A program made the translations under genes and the position numbers. The notes beneath the pieces were generated by a model. That model worked only from the letters and a program-made list of their open reading frames with translations. It searched no databases and was not told the origin of the DNA. From a virus, in the IMG/VR virus record IMGVR_UViG_3300042504_000295, positions 1-39,707 of that record: a stretch of DNA of 39,707 nt, one strand, 5' to 3'. Of this stretch, positions 21,261 to 29,619 are shown piece after piece; the stretch's first letter is position 1; the number at the start of each line of letters is the position of its first letter.

Positions 21261-22480
21261 TATCGAATCCCCAAAGGATCTGGTGCGCCAGCAGCAGGCG
21301 CAGCGCCTTCCGCAGCCATGTCGCCAGTTGCAAACTGACCCTTGCGCTGAACCATCAAGCGCCGCACAGTCTTACCGGCTTCTTTTCTAATCTTTGTCGG
21401 CAGTGTGGGATCAGCCAGTTGACCAGCAGCTTCTTTATACGATGCCGTGTCTTTGTCCGATTGCGGTCCTTCAAATCGAGGGATCATTTTTAAAGCCAGA
21501 TCGGAAACAGGTGCAATCTTTCCAATCGCAATGTCACCCGGTGTTGCTTGTCCAACAAAACGTGCGCCAAGGTCAACCAATCGACCTGCACCGCTACCAG
21601 TAGACTGGTCAATTAATCCGCCATCTTTTGTAATGTCAGCCAGTTCTTTAATTGCAAAATCAAGGTCTTTACTCATTTGTGCCCGTTGTGCGGTGGCTTT
21701 TTCAGCAAACGCCGAGGGTTTACCCTTGACTTGCACACCACCCATAGTAACGGGTGTGACCGCACCGGTGTCCATGTTTACAAGCCCAATGCTGCCATCG
21801 CTAAGAGTTGTTTGTTGTGTTCGCGGTGCTCGGTCAGCACGAGGTGCTGGTGGGGGCCGCTTTGCAGCTTCACGGGCGATTACAAAGTCTTGGAACGAGC
21901 CAGCAAAACCACCGCCTTCTGGCGAACGGGCAAAGTTAAATTCAGAAACCATTGCAGGTTGCGCAGCAGGTGCGGGTGCAGCTTGAGGCTTGCGAATAAA
22001 CTCGCGCTTGGCCGGGTCGTACACGTCACCAGTAGGCGTTACCTTAGGCTGCTGCGACTTCATCCACTCAGCCATACCCATTGTTTCTTTTTGCAGATAG
22101 GTTTGAAACTCAGCAGGATCGTTGGGCACTTCAGCCAACGCTTGTTCTAACGGGGCAAATTGAGAAACAACAGGGCCAAGGTCAGGGTCGGCATATTGCA
22201 TCTTAACCAGTTCACGAACGGCGTTAGGGTCACGGGCACGAAGCAGGCGCTCACGAAACATGCCGGTTTTCTGAGCAGCAGTCTGCGTTTTTACTTCGCG
22301 TTCTTGTTGACCAATTGCGCCACGAACTTGTTGCATTCGCAACGCATTCATCTCGCGGTCTTGCGCCATCTTTTGCTGTGCCATTGCGTTGGCACGTTGT
22401 TCCTCTTGGCCCTGCTCAAAGCCTTGCATAAAGCCACGAGGACCAGGACGCGCCAAAGCGTTAAAGTTCAGTTCAGCCAT
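21260..22480 (-). CDS. Ejection protein, gp20-like by position
   Basis: A 406-residue protein that starts MAELNFNALARPGPRGFMQG at 22480, with GGGAA upstream; an in-frame start four codons earlier lacks such a site and overlaps the preceding gene. The first 100 residues form a glutamine-rich helix (FEQGQEEQRANAMAQQKMAQ), with proline/alanine linkers later (AAPAPAAQPAM). Such composition fits an internal virion protein packed in the head and released with the DNA. Its stop overlaps the next start. Confidence 0.7.
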   Translation of the reverse strand: MAELNFNALARPGPRGFMQGFEQGQEEQRANAMAQQKMAQDREMNALRMQQVRGAIGQQEREVKTQTAAQKTGMFRERLLRARDPNAVRELVKMQYADPDLGPVVSQFAPLEQALAEVPNDPAEFQTYLQKETMGMAEWMKSQQPKVTPTGDVYDPAKREFIRKPQAAPAPAAQPAMVSEFNFARSPEGGGFAGSFQDFVIAREAAKRPPPAPRADRAPRTQQTTLSDGSIGLVNMDTGAVTPVTMGGVQVKGKPSAFAEKATAQRAQMSKDLDFAIKELADITKDGGLIDQSTGSGAGRLVDLGARFVGQATPGDIAIGKIAPVSDLALKMIPRFEGPQSDKDTASYKEAAGQLADPTLPTKIRKEAGKTVRRLMVQRKGQFATGDMAAEGAAPAAGAPDPLGIR

Positions 22481-22482
22481 AT

Positions 22483-23661
22483 TTATTCCCAAGACTGTGA
22501 GCCAAAAGCATAAGCATTTGGATCGGCGCTAAACGATCCAGATGAACGACCAAGGCTGTTGCTGCTACCTAAATATTTACCCAACGCGCTGCCAATATCA
22601 CCGTATGTGGATTGACGGGCTTGTTGGCCCGCAATCAATGCGTTGCCTGTGTTCACGCCTTGGTTAGCCATTGCGCTGCCTGCGCTGGTGGCGTAGTTTT
22701 GACCCAAGTTGCCCATCGCATTTGCAGCAGTCGGCGCAAAACCAGTAACACCCGCAAGCGCATTTCGGCGCAAACTTTGGGTGTCGCGGAAGCGGTTGTA
22801 TGCGTTGCTGTACTCTTGCGAACCCATTTCTTGGCCATAGCGGGCCGCAGCTTTCATGGAGGGGCCAGAAATTTGCCCACCTCGAATGGCGGCCTGACGA
22901 TCCAATTGTTTTTGCCCCTCGGACAGCCGAAACGCATAACCAGGGTCAGCTTGATAATCGGCCATCGTAAAGCCGCGCACCAATTCACCACCTTGCCCAA
23001 TGCCCGACAAATAGCCGGGAAGTGCGTTGACGCCTGCTTGATAAAAGGGTTGTTGTCGAGCAACGCCCTCCTCGTACATTCGACGCTGAAGATCAATCTG
23101 CGATTGAGCACCAGCGTTTGCAGCGTTTGCGGCACCTTGGGCGGTTTTGTTTGCGGAATAACCCTGCGCCAACGAACTGCCAATTGATGCGTAGGGTTGA
23201 AGGGTTTTTAAACTGTTCATGATTGAACCTGAATATGTACCGGCACCCGCAGCACCCGCGCCTCCAGCAGCGCCGCCACCCGACAATGTGCCAGCGGCCA
23301 AGGCTTCACCAGCACCAACTGCCGCACCGGGCGTTGCGGATGCAAGGTACGCAATTGGGTCGGCACTGGCGCTTGCTGCTGCAAGTTGGGCTTCGGTAAA
23401 AGTTGTGCCCGCAGCACCGGAGCCGGAGCCAAACATATTGGCAATACCTTCAGTCCCACCAAGAGCTTCTAAGCCGTAATAACCTGCAATCATGGGGAGG
23501 AGTACGTTGTATTCCTTAATAAACCCGCCACCGCCAGGGTCCATGCCCAGAACATCATCGGCAATCTTGTCACCCAGCACATCTCGGGCTACGTTGTATA
23601 TGCCGCCACCGCCTGGGTCAAGCCCCAAGACATCATCAAAAATTTTACTGAAAAAGCCCAT
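22483..23661 (-). CDS. Ejection protein, gp7-like / DNA transfer protein
   Basis: A 392-residue glycine/alanine-rich protein. The N terminus (MGFFSKIFDDVLGLDPGGGG) is repeated once as DDVLGMDPGGGG about 26 residues later; a hydrophobic stretch follows (VLLPMIAGYYGLEALGG). The middle has coil-forming A-N-A-G-A-Q-S-Q-I-D-L-Q-R-R-M-Y-E-E-G, and the end is serine/glycine-rich. Proteins with this start and the QQPFYQAGVNAL type motif are annotated as DNA transfer proteins in many podoviruses. It is the first of three consecutive ejection candidates. Confidence 0.75.
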   Translation of the reverse strand: MGFFSKIFDDVLGLDPGGGGIYNVARDVLGDKIADDVLGMDPGGGGFIKEYNVLLPMIAGYYGLEALGGTEGIANMFGSGSGAAGTTFTEAQLAAASASADPIAYLASATPGAAVGAGEALAAGTLSGGGAAGGAGAAGAGTYSGSIMNSLKTLQPYASIGSSLAQGYSANKTAQGAANAANAGAQSQIDLQRRMYEEGVARQQPFYQAGVNALPGYLSGIGQGGELVRGFTMADYQADPGYAFRLSEGQKQLDRQAAIRGGQISGPSMKAAARYGQEMGSQEYSNAYNRFRDTQSLRRNALAGVTGFAPTAANAMGNLGQNYATSAGSAMANQGVNTGNALIAGQQARQSTYGDIGSALGKYLGSSNSLGRSSGSFSADPNAYAFGSQSWE

Positions 23662-23671
23662 GCTATTCCCC

Positions 23672-24007
23672 TTAGGTCACTTCGCGGCCAGAAACCCGCA
23701 TGTTGATGGCGGTAGCGGTTCCAGCAATTGTACTGATGAAGTCGCCGGGGTTCAAAACCTGCCCGACCAACTCAGGGAACGTGTAGACCTCGGACGGCTG
23801 AAGCGTCTTGGTCTTGGTAATCAAGTTGCTGTTGCCAGCGGAGCCTGCGTTGCCCACCAAGTTGACCGAGATCGTGGCAGCACTGGCGCTGTAATTGGTC
23901 GCAGTGAACTTGTCAATAATCGTGGTCACACCGTTGGCGGTGTACTGGGTTGTCTGGGTGTTTGCCACATCTTTCGATGGCACCAGATTTTTGACGATGA
24001 CTGTCAT
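23672..24007 (-). CDS. Small beta-rich virion protein, 111 residues
   Basis: The product, MTVIVKNLVPSKDVANTQTT and onward, is a beta-rich sequence of alternating threonine/valine residues (ATISVNLVGNAGSAG, V-L-N-P-G-D-F-I-S-T-I-A-G-T). The start has GGAGAAA upstream. It lies between the needle candidate and the ejection proteins, so a small tail or capsid-surface component is likely. No family is named. Confidence 0.65.
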   Translation of the reverse strand: MTVIVKNLVPSKDVANTQTTQYTANGVTTIIDKFTATNYSASAATISVNLVGNAGSAGNSNLITKTKTLQPSEVYTFPELVGQVLNPGDFISTIAGTATAINMRVSGREVT

Positions 24008-24019
24008 TCGGGTTTCTCC

Positions 24020-24661
24020 TTATTCCAATTCCAACGAGTTGTTGGAGTCGTATTTCGTCATTATCCAACTTGTGCCGTCAGAAACCAAGGTGGCGTTTGC
24101 ACCGGCAACTGCTTGCAGGATCGCAGTACCCGCAGACCCACCGGCCAGCGGCACCACATTACTCGAAGCTGACACAAGGGTCTGGGCTTGGTAGTTCTGA
24201 AAGTTCAACACTCGGCCAGTGCTGGTCGAGGGGGTTGGCAGCGTCACTGTGCACGACGAACCCGACTTGTTGTTGATCAGCCATGTTTCACCAGCGGCCA
24301 CTGTGAAGTCGGCGGTTTTGGTAACTGGTGCGGACAGCAGCGAATTGATGGCGACATTGATGGCCGCAACGTCAACAACTGGCTGCACCTCCAACGCTTG
24401 AATCTGTTTCTGCATCTCGGCCATTTGCGACACCAGATCGCTAGGGCTTGGTTGCGTCTGCACTTCCTGCGTCAGCGTCTGAAGCAGTGCATCATAGCTG
24501 GCGATCAGCGACTCAGCACTGGGGCCGACAACTGGATCGTCAACAACGGCGTTTGCCACGTTGTTCAGCGACAAGAAGAACAAGTACCACGCCCTGTTAA
24601 CCAACCCCGTGGCAGGGTCAACCAGCGGCACCCGTGGGGGTGTGATGATGGGGTTAAGCAT
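24020..24661 (-). CDS. Tail protein with coiled coil, candidate tail needle
   Basis: A 213-residue protein. The N terminus has PRVPLVDPATGLVNRAWYLF, known from many phage tail proteins, followed by a coiled coil (L-L-Q-T-L-T-Q-E-V, L-V-S-Q-M-A-E-M-Q-K-Q-I-Q-A-L) at about residues 58-95 and a beta-rich C-terminal domain ending with A-T-L-V-S-D-G-T-S-W. In P22 the needle gp26 (233 residues, trimeric coiled coil) is encoded right after gp10, as here. Similar size, position and coiled coil support an analogous role; sequence homology to gp26 is not claimed. Confidence 0.55.
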   Translation of the reverse strand: MLNPIITPPRVPLVDPATGLVNRAWYLFFLSLNNVANAVVDDPVVGPSAESLIASYDALLQTLTQEVQTQPSPSDLVSQMAEMQKQIQALEVQPVVDVAAINVAINSLLSAPVTKTADFTVAAGETWLINNKSGSSCTVTLPTPSTSTGRVLNFQNYQAQTLVSASSNVVPLAGGSAGTAILQAVAGANATLVSDGTSWIMTKYDSNNSLELE

Positions 24662-26297
24662 TGGTCGGACTCAGCATCAGTTCAGCGCCCATGATGGCGA
24701 TCTTCACGGGGTCGGTGCCCGACACCTCGTAGACGCGATCACGCAGCTTCAGGGTCATGCCCAGTCTGCGCCAGATGGCACGGCGATAGTACTCGCCGAT
24801 CTTGCCGATGCTGACCCAGTGCTCGTTCGAGTACGTGTGCCCACCATCGTCGGACCAGCGCAGCATGACCTGTGGGTCGTAACCGGGTGCAGCAGGGTAA
24901 CCAATGGTTGACAGCATCATGGGCGGCACAAACGGCACAGGGTAGGCGGCTGCATCAACCAGCGGCTCAAAACCATCGCCTGCCTCAGTGGTCAGCACTT
25001 CGCCCGTTTCAGCAGTGATTTCGTTTTGCACGTACTCGGCAATCAAGATGTTGCCGTCTTCAGCCGTTAATTCTTCCGCATCGTAAGCAGGGAACAAGTT
25101 CAGGCCAACACCTGTTTCGCAGTCTAGTTGCAAGCTGTGCTGCGCGGTGCGCTTCAAGTTGTTCTGGCCGGTGGGCAGTGCTCTCCACGAGCGCAGCCAC
25201 TTCTGAATTTGCCCGTTGTCCGAGTAATCTTCTAAGTCAAATGAGTAAATGTTGCCATTCTCGAAGTCGCCCACAACGATCTTGTTGTTGAACGACATCT
25301 GACAGTTGCTGCGGTGGCGGGTAAAGTCGCCGTTGGCAAACCCTGCCCTCTCGTGCCATACCTGGGTGGCAGCATCGTACACCCATGTGGTGTTGGCCGT
25401 GGGAAAGATCAGCACGTAGAAGTTGTGGCCGTCTTGCTGGTAGGTGTAGGCAACGGCGTCTGTCAGGTCAGAGTACTGCTGGATCTGCCACTCGACAGCA
25501 TGGGTCGAGATGCGCTGGCCTGCGTAGCCATTGGCTCGGTAGACAATGCCCTGACCACGGCGGTCACGGCCAAGCCAAAACAGGCTGTTGTCCATCTTGG
25601 CGATGGAGTAGGGGGCAGCGCAGCCCAACTCGTTGAACGCGCCAGGAATGCGCTCAAGAGGGAAGTCCAGCGCAGCGGTGTCAGACCAGACCTCAATCGA
25701 GTTGGTTCCAAAGGCCCATACTTCGCGGAAGTTGGCAACCACGGCCACCAAGCCGTCAGGGGAGGCTGCGGTTTGCTGGAACTCCAGCGGGTCAATGGAC
25801 GTGCCGTCCAGAAAAGCCGTGACCCACATCTTCTGGCTGTTCGGTTCGTTGAACACGAAATAGCCATCCAAATAGGCCACGGTCACCGCGCCGGGAAAGT
25901 CGGGGTCAGCGATTGGACCAAATGCGTTTGTGGTGGCGTTGTAGATGAAGCTGGGGCCGTTGCAGGCGATGAACAACTGGGTGCCGTTGTCGGCCATGCT
26001 GACAGGGCCAGTGCCGCTGACGTTGCCGATCAACGTGGCAGCGTAGACGTTGTCGATCTTGAACAACTGGGTGCCCGACACCACGAAGCCTGTGCCATCG
26101 TTTGACGAGAACGCCCACAGGCCACGGATCGGGCCTGTGCCCACGGTAACCTCTAAGCGCAGGCCGGGGGCGCGGTTCAGAAACGCTGGCTCCTTGCCCG
26201 CCTCGGGCACGATCTCGGGAAACAGGTTGACCATACGAGCGTCCGCAGCGTTGACGCTGCGAGCTACGTAGGTGCTGCCTAGAATCGGGGTTTTCAT
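24654..26297 (-). CDS. P22 gp10-like tail hub / DNA stabilisation protein
   Basis: A 547-residue protein that opens MKTPILGSTYVARSVNAADA and has repeats of the gp10 family: RGLWAFSSNDGTGFVVSG, then VAYLDGYFVFN, REVWAFGTNSIEVW and LFWLGRDRRGQGIVYR, which mark the blades of its propeller-like body. The C-terminal part has W-R-R-L-G and D-P-V-K-I-A. In P22 gp10 forms the hub beneath gp4 and holds needle and tailspikes. The start overlaps the stop of the upstream gene. Confidence 0.9.
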   Translation of the reverse strand: MKTPILGSTYVARSVNAADARMVNLFPEIVPEAGKEPAFLNRAPGLRLEVTVGTGPIRGLWAFSSNDGTGFVVSGTQLFKIDNVYAATLIGNVSGTGPVSMADNGTQLFIACNGPSFIYNATTNAFGPIADPDFPGAVTVAYLDGYFVFNEPNSQKMWVTAFLDGTSIDPLEFQQTAASPDGLVAVVANFREVWAFGTNSIEVWSDTAALDFPLERIPGAFNELGCAAPYSIAKMDNSLFWLGRDRRGQGIVYRANGYAGQRISTHAVEWQIQQYSDLTDAVAYTYQQDGHNFYVLIFPTANTTWVYDAATQVWHERAGFANGDFTRHRSNCQMSFNNKIVVGDFENGNIYSFDLEDYSDNGQIQKWLRSWRALPTGQNNLKRTAQHSLQLDCETGVGLNLFPAYDAEELTAEDGNILIAEYVQNEITAETGEVLTTEAGDGFEPLVDAAAYPVPFVPPMMLSTIGYPAAPGYDPQVMLRWSDDGGHTYSNEHWVSIGKIGEYYRRAIWRRLGMTLKLRDRVYEVSGTDPVKIAIMGAELMLSPTNA

Positions 26298-26896
26298 TAC
26301 GCTGCCACGCCCTTGATGACGGCAAAGTTAAACACTGGTGTTTCTGTTGTAGTGCCGCCGGTTGTGCGGAATGTCAGATTAAAACTGCCTGCTGCTACAG
26401 CCGTGACCATCAAGTCGTACAGGTCTGTGCCTGACTTTTGGTTCAAGATAATCACATCAGTTGCTGCCACAGTGCTGTTGGTAACGGTGAAGGTTGCCGC
26501 TGTTGCCGAACCTGCTGCGCTGAACAGCGTAATTGCACCAGTGGTCTTGTTTAGCGTCACACCTGTGGTTCGACTGGTGATCTGCGTAACTGCACCGCCA
26601 GCACCAGTGGCATAACCCACACCAGCCGTGCCAGAGGATGTGACCGCTGCGGTGACTGCAAGGCTTGTGCCTGTGGCTGCACCAATGTCAGGAGTGACCA
26701 TGACCATGCTGGTGCTGGTGCAGGCGCTGATATTGCCGCTGGTCACTGTACCCAGCACAGGCGTGACCATCGTGGGGCTGGTAAACAACAGCGTCTTGGT
26801 AAGCTGCTTGGTGATGCCGCTTTGCACGATGGGCATAACGTCTGCTGCGTTGATGACTGTCGCAACGGGCAGTGCTGAAATGGCGATGGTGGTCAT
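26297..26896 (-). CDS. Virion protein with ISALP/PIVQ anchor motif
   Basis: A 199-residue protein whose N terminus (ISALP at residues 6-10, then M-P-I-V-Q-S-G-I-T-K-Q) also appears in the fibre protein at 32145-33203; this block is common at the virion-bound end of phage fibre proteins. The remainder is threonine/valine/alanine-rich beta sequence with repeated G-T-V-T-S and S-A-A-G-S-A-T-A. It is encoded between the gp4- and gp10-like genes, so it may be a fibre or knob attached to the tail hub. Confidence 0.65.
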   Translation of the reverse strand: MTTIAISALPVATVINAADVMPIVQSGITKQLTKTLLFTSPTMVTPVLGTVTSGNISACTSTSMVMVTPDIGAATGTSLAVTAAVTSSGTAGVGYATGAGGAVTQITSRTTGVTLNKTTGAITLFSAAGSATAATFTVTNSTVAATDVIILNQKSGTDLYDLMVTAVAAGSFNLTFRTTGGTTTETPVFNFAVIKGVAA

Positions 26897-26904
26897 AATG
26901 GCTC

Positions 26905-27615
26905 CTAGAAATTGCCTGCGTAGATGTTGAAACGCTGACGATTGGACACCAATGCGTAGGGCATGGACATCACATCGTATGGGTTGTTAATGCGCTTGAG
27001 GTTGCGCTTGCTGGTCATGGCGATGCGCTGCACCTGTGGGCTTGGCTCCACGCCAAACTCGGGTGCGATCTCCATCGCCAAGTTGTAGGCAAACGCCCGC
27101 ATGTAACCTGGGGGGAAGAACAACTCGGTTGCCAGCAAGGCAGGTTGCGTCAACTCTTGCACCGAGATAAAGTGCCACTCCAGCAACTGCGTGGGCCGGG
27201 GGTAGATGTACATCTCCACGTTGGGAAACGTGTTGTTGACAAAAATGACCTGCGGGAAGGTCGATGTTGAGGTCTTGACAGCGATGCCGTTGTACTGGTC
27301 CTGGTTGATGATTTTGATGCCATACGACACGCCACTGGGGGCGCGGAAGTAGGTGGCGTCATCAAGCTGGATTGGGCGGTTGCCCACAAAGTCACCAGAG
27401 GGGCCAAGGGTCTGTTTAATCTGGCCCACGGGCCAGTTAAACACTTGGTCTTGGGTGCAGAACACAGACAGACGCTCGGTGTTCCACGAGTCGATCATCT
27501 GGTTCATTGCAGTCAAGGCATCCTGACTGGTAGCCGCTGACGCCGTTTCACCTTCGGCAAGAATACCGAGCAGACGAAGCGCTCGGTTGATCTGGTCGCC
27601 AGCGGTATAAGCCAT
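26905..27615 (-). CDS. P22 gp4-like head-tail adaptor / DNA stabilisation protein
   Basis: A 236-residue protein with the gp4 family start: AYTAGDQINRALRLLGILAE, then ALTAMNQMIDSWNTERLSVF (residues 30-49), a middle with IYPRPTQLLEWHFIS and a helical end with GYMRAFAYNLAMEIAPEFG and RIAMTSKRNLKRIN. In P22 twelve copies of gp4 bind below the portal and extend the DNA channel. Size and motif order agree with that family. Confidence 0.9.
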   Translation of the reverse strand: MAYTAGDQINRALRLLGILAEGETASAATSQDALTAMNQMIDSWNTERLSVFCTQDQVFNWPVGQIKQTLGPSGDFVGNRPIQLDDATYFRAPSGVSYGIKIINQDQYNGIAVKTSTSTFPQVIFVNNTFPNVEMYIYPRPTQLLEWHFISVQELTQPALLATELFFPPGYMRAFAYNLAMEIAPEFGVEPSPQVQRIAMTSKRNLKRINNPYDVMSMPYALVSNRQRFNIYAGNF

Positions 27616-27616
27616 G

Positions 27617-27865
27617 TTATTTCCCTTCGGATTCGTCGCTTGCCGAAGTCAAAAAGGATGGGACTTCGTTGGGCTGTTCGACAGGTTGATCGGTCACTTT
27701 GCGAGTGTACTTGCGCTTTGGCGCTTCGACTACCGGCTCGGGTGCCACCTTGACGGGCGTATCAGGATTGTACCGTGTCCAGCCGTTTTTTTCATCATTG
27801 TCGATCTCAGCTTGATCGATGGCAACTTTGGCACCAAACTCAGGGTGTACGAGGGTTACGTTCAT
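27617..27865 (-). CDS. Small structural-region protein, 82 residues
   Basis: The product MNVTLVHPEFGAKVAIDQAE has a short N-terminal beta domain, NGWTRYNP in the middle, then a proline/lysine-rich tail with KRKYTRKVTDQP and acidic C-terminal residues. Short proteins with a H-P-x-x-G-A start and basic tails occur next to coat genes in several phages and may attach to the head. Function not known. It starts right after the terminator-like hairpin at 27881-27904. Confidence 0.65.
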   Translation of the reverse strand: MNVTLVHPEFGAKVAIDQAEIDNDEKNGWTRYNPDTPVKVAPEPVVEAPKRKYTRKVTDQPVEQPNEVPSFLTSASDESEGK

Positions 27866-27880
27866 TTGAATCTCCGTGTG

Positions 27881-27904
27881 AAAACGGGGCCGAAGCCCCG
27901 TTTT
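27881..27904 (-). terminator. Perfect 10-bp hairpin with UUCG loop and U tract
   Basis: On the minus strand AAAACGGGGC-TTCG-GCCCCGTTTT. A C(UUCG)G tetraloop is exceptionally stable, and the stem ends in four U residues, so this is an intrinsic terminator, probably partial because the tail genes lie downstream on the same strand. Its arms also give a U run on the plus strand. Confidence 0.85.
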
Positions 27905-27920
27905 ACCAGTTGCTCAAAAA

Positions 27921-28349
27921 TTAAGCAACGCGATAGATTGAGTACGCTGCGTCACCTGTTTTGCGGAAACGGAACGTACCAGATGTGTTGCTGGTTTTGG
28001 TCAGCGAATCTTGGATTGTGTCGTTACCAATAAGGGTGTTGCCCGTGCCAGCGGTGAAGACCACATCGTTTGCTGCATTGTCACCAATGTTGATGAAAGA
28101 GCAGTCAAATGTTGAGCCAACTTTAAGGCTAGAGAATGCAGCGTCAAGCAGTGCACCTGTTGGGAACACGTAAGCGCCTGCGTCTGTGCCGCCTGAGTCC
28201 ATAGTACACACACCAGCAGCCAAATTGTCTGCTGTGATGGTGACAGCCGCGCCAGTCAATGCAACGGGTGCGCTGGTGTTGGAAAAACTGATTTCGCCAA
28301 GATTGCCGTCACCAACTTGGTAACCGCTTGCGCCATTAGGGAGTGCCAT
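27921..28349 (-). CDS. Probable head decoration protein, 142 residues
   Basis: Begins MALPNGASGYQVGDGNLGEI and is rich in alanine, glycine and threonine in beta-like alternation (A-A-V-T-I-T-A-D-N-L-A-A-G, V-V-F-T-A-G-T-G-N-T-L-I-G), ending FRFRKTGDAAYSIYRVA. It follows the coat gene and is bracketed by UUCG hairpins, as expected for a highly expressed capsid-surface protein. The N-terminal M-A-L-P-N-G and G-D-G-N motif is common in such small coat-adjacent proteins. Exact role is inferred. Confidence 0.7.
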   Translation of the reverse strand: MALPNGASGYQVGDGNLGEISFSNTSAPVALTGAAVTITADNLAAGVCTMDSGGTDAGAYVFPTGALLDAAFSSLKVGSTFDCSFINIGDNAANDVVFTAGTGNTLIGNDTIQDSLTKTSNTSGTFRFRKTGDAAYSIYRVA

Positions 28350-28380
28350 GATAATTTCCTTTTAAAGTGGTTTGAAAGCA

Positions 28381-28394
28381 GGGGCCGAAGCCCC
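28381..28394 (-). terminator. Short UUCG hairpin between coat and decoration genes
   Basis: GGGGC-TTCG-GCCCC on the minus strand, right behind the coat stop. The 5-bp stem with C(UUCG)G loop is stable but lacks a U tract, so it may protect the 3' end of a processed coat mRNA or slow polymerase instead of ending transcription. It shares loop and stem core with 27881-27904. Confidence 0.6.
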
Positions 28395-28403
28395 CGGTTC
28401 GAT

Positions 28404-29603
28404 TTAGCCGAAGATGCGGCAAGCCATTTGTGGACGGATGGTGTTGAAGCCATACAACACGTCAACACGGCAAGGCATACGGTCGTTGTTGATGTCGTAC
28501 TGACGAACAACACGCAGGCTGATACCGTTGTGCACGGCACGGCTTGCCATGTCAACGCCTTGTGGCAGCAACAGGTCGGCGGTAGCAAATGCGATGGCAT
28601 CCTTGTGGTACACCAAGTTCTGGGGGAACGAGCCACTAGCAGCACCAACAAAGATGACAGCTTTGCCGGTCAAAGGCAGGCTGACCATGCTACACAGAGC
28701 GTTGCTGGACGAGTACATCGGGGCAACAGTCACAGTGGCGGTGGTAGTGCTGGTCGATGAGGCCAAAGCCACGAACTGGAACAACGAACCTGTGGACTCA
28801 CGAGTCTGTGGGTTGGCTGCAAAGCAGTCAGCGATTGTGAACACGTCACCGGGGGTGATGGTTTCACCAGAACCGACAGTCAATGTCAGAGTGGTTGCGC
28901 CTTCAGCAGTCACGCTCGCACCAGTGGTGTTGCCAGTAGCAGCACGGGTGCCGCAAGTGTGGACCTTGATCGACTGGCTCATGTTGACTTCTTCGTAACC
29001 CAACACTTGCTCACCCATCATGCCGTTCTTGAACTGGCGCGAGATGACATCTGTGGGGTTGAAGAAACCAGACAGACCGTTCACCAAGGCAGCGTTAGCG
29101 GCAGGGTTCACGGTAGCGTAGCGAGGCGACATGGTGGCGGCGTTCTCGTTCAGCTTCTGCTGGGCTTGCAACAGCACCAAGGCGGTCGATGGGGCATTGC
29201 CGGGGGAGCCGACAGAGTTACCAACCAGCTTGTATGCGTTGGCAACGTCAGCGTCCACGGTAGAGGCCAACTGGCTGATACGTGGCTTCAAGACACGCTC
29301 TGCGAAGTCGTCCATCTGCATGGTCAATTCAGCGGATGTGAAGTTGATGCCGATGTGCTTTTGGCTGGAGACAGTCAAAGTGGTGAACTGTTCGTTGTCG
29401 TCCTGAACTTGCAGGGCGGCACCGTCAGTGACCAGAGCGCGGTCGGGCAAACGGATACGCAGTGTAGAACCGATCTTGGCACCTGAGACAGCGAAGCTGT
29501 CGTCGTACTGACGGTTCACGTTGCGGGTGATCACCAAGTTGTTCTCAAGGATTTCGAGAGACTTGCGGGTGATCATGTCAATGGTAAGAATCGAATTGCT
29601 CAT
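28404..29603 (-). CDS. Major capsid protein, P22 coat (gp5) family
   Basis: A 399-residue protein with the P22 coat family start SILTIDMITRKSLEILENNL and VNRQYDDSFAVSGAKIGSTL, followed by a HK97-like core (D-F-A-E-R-V-L-K-P, ATVNPAANAALVNGLSGFFN) and C-terminal T-G-K-A-V-I-F-V-G. P22 coat is 430 residues. The protein builds the T=7-type shell around the scaffold. It lies directly after the scaffold gene (16-base gap) as in P22. Confidence 0.93.
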   Translation of the reverse strand: MSNSILTIDMITRKSLEILENNLVITRNVNRQYDDSFAVSGAKIGSTLRIRLPDRALVTDGAALQVQDDNEQFTTLTVSSQKHIGINFTSAELTMQMDDFAERVLKPRISQLASTVDADVANAYKLVGNSVGSPGNAPSTALVLLQAQQKLNENAATMSPRYATVNPAANAALVNGLSGFFNPTDVISRQFKNGMMGEQVLGYEEVNMSQSIKVHTCGTRAATGNTTGASVTAEGATTLTLTVGSGETITPGDVFTIADCFAANPQTRESTGSLFQFVALASSTSTTTATVTVAPMYSSSNALCSMVSLPLTGKAVIFVGAASGSFPQNLVYHKDAIAFATADLLLPQGVDMASRAVHNGISLRVVRQYDINNDRMPCRVDVLYGFNTIRPQMACRIFG

Positions 29604-29619
29604 GATGATGATTTCCTAT

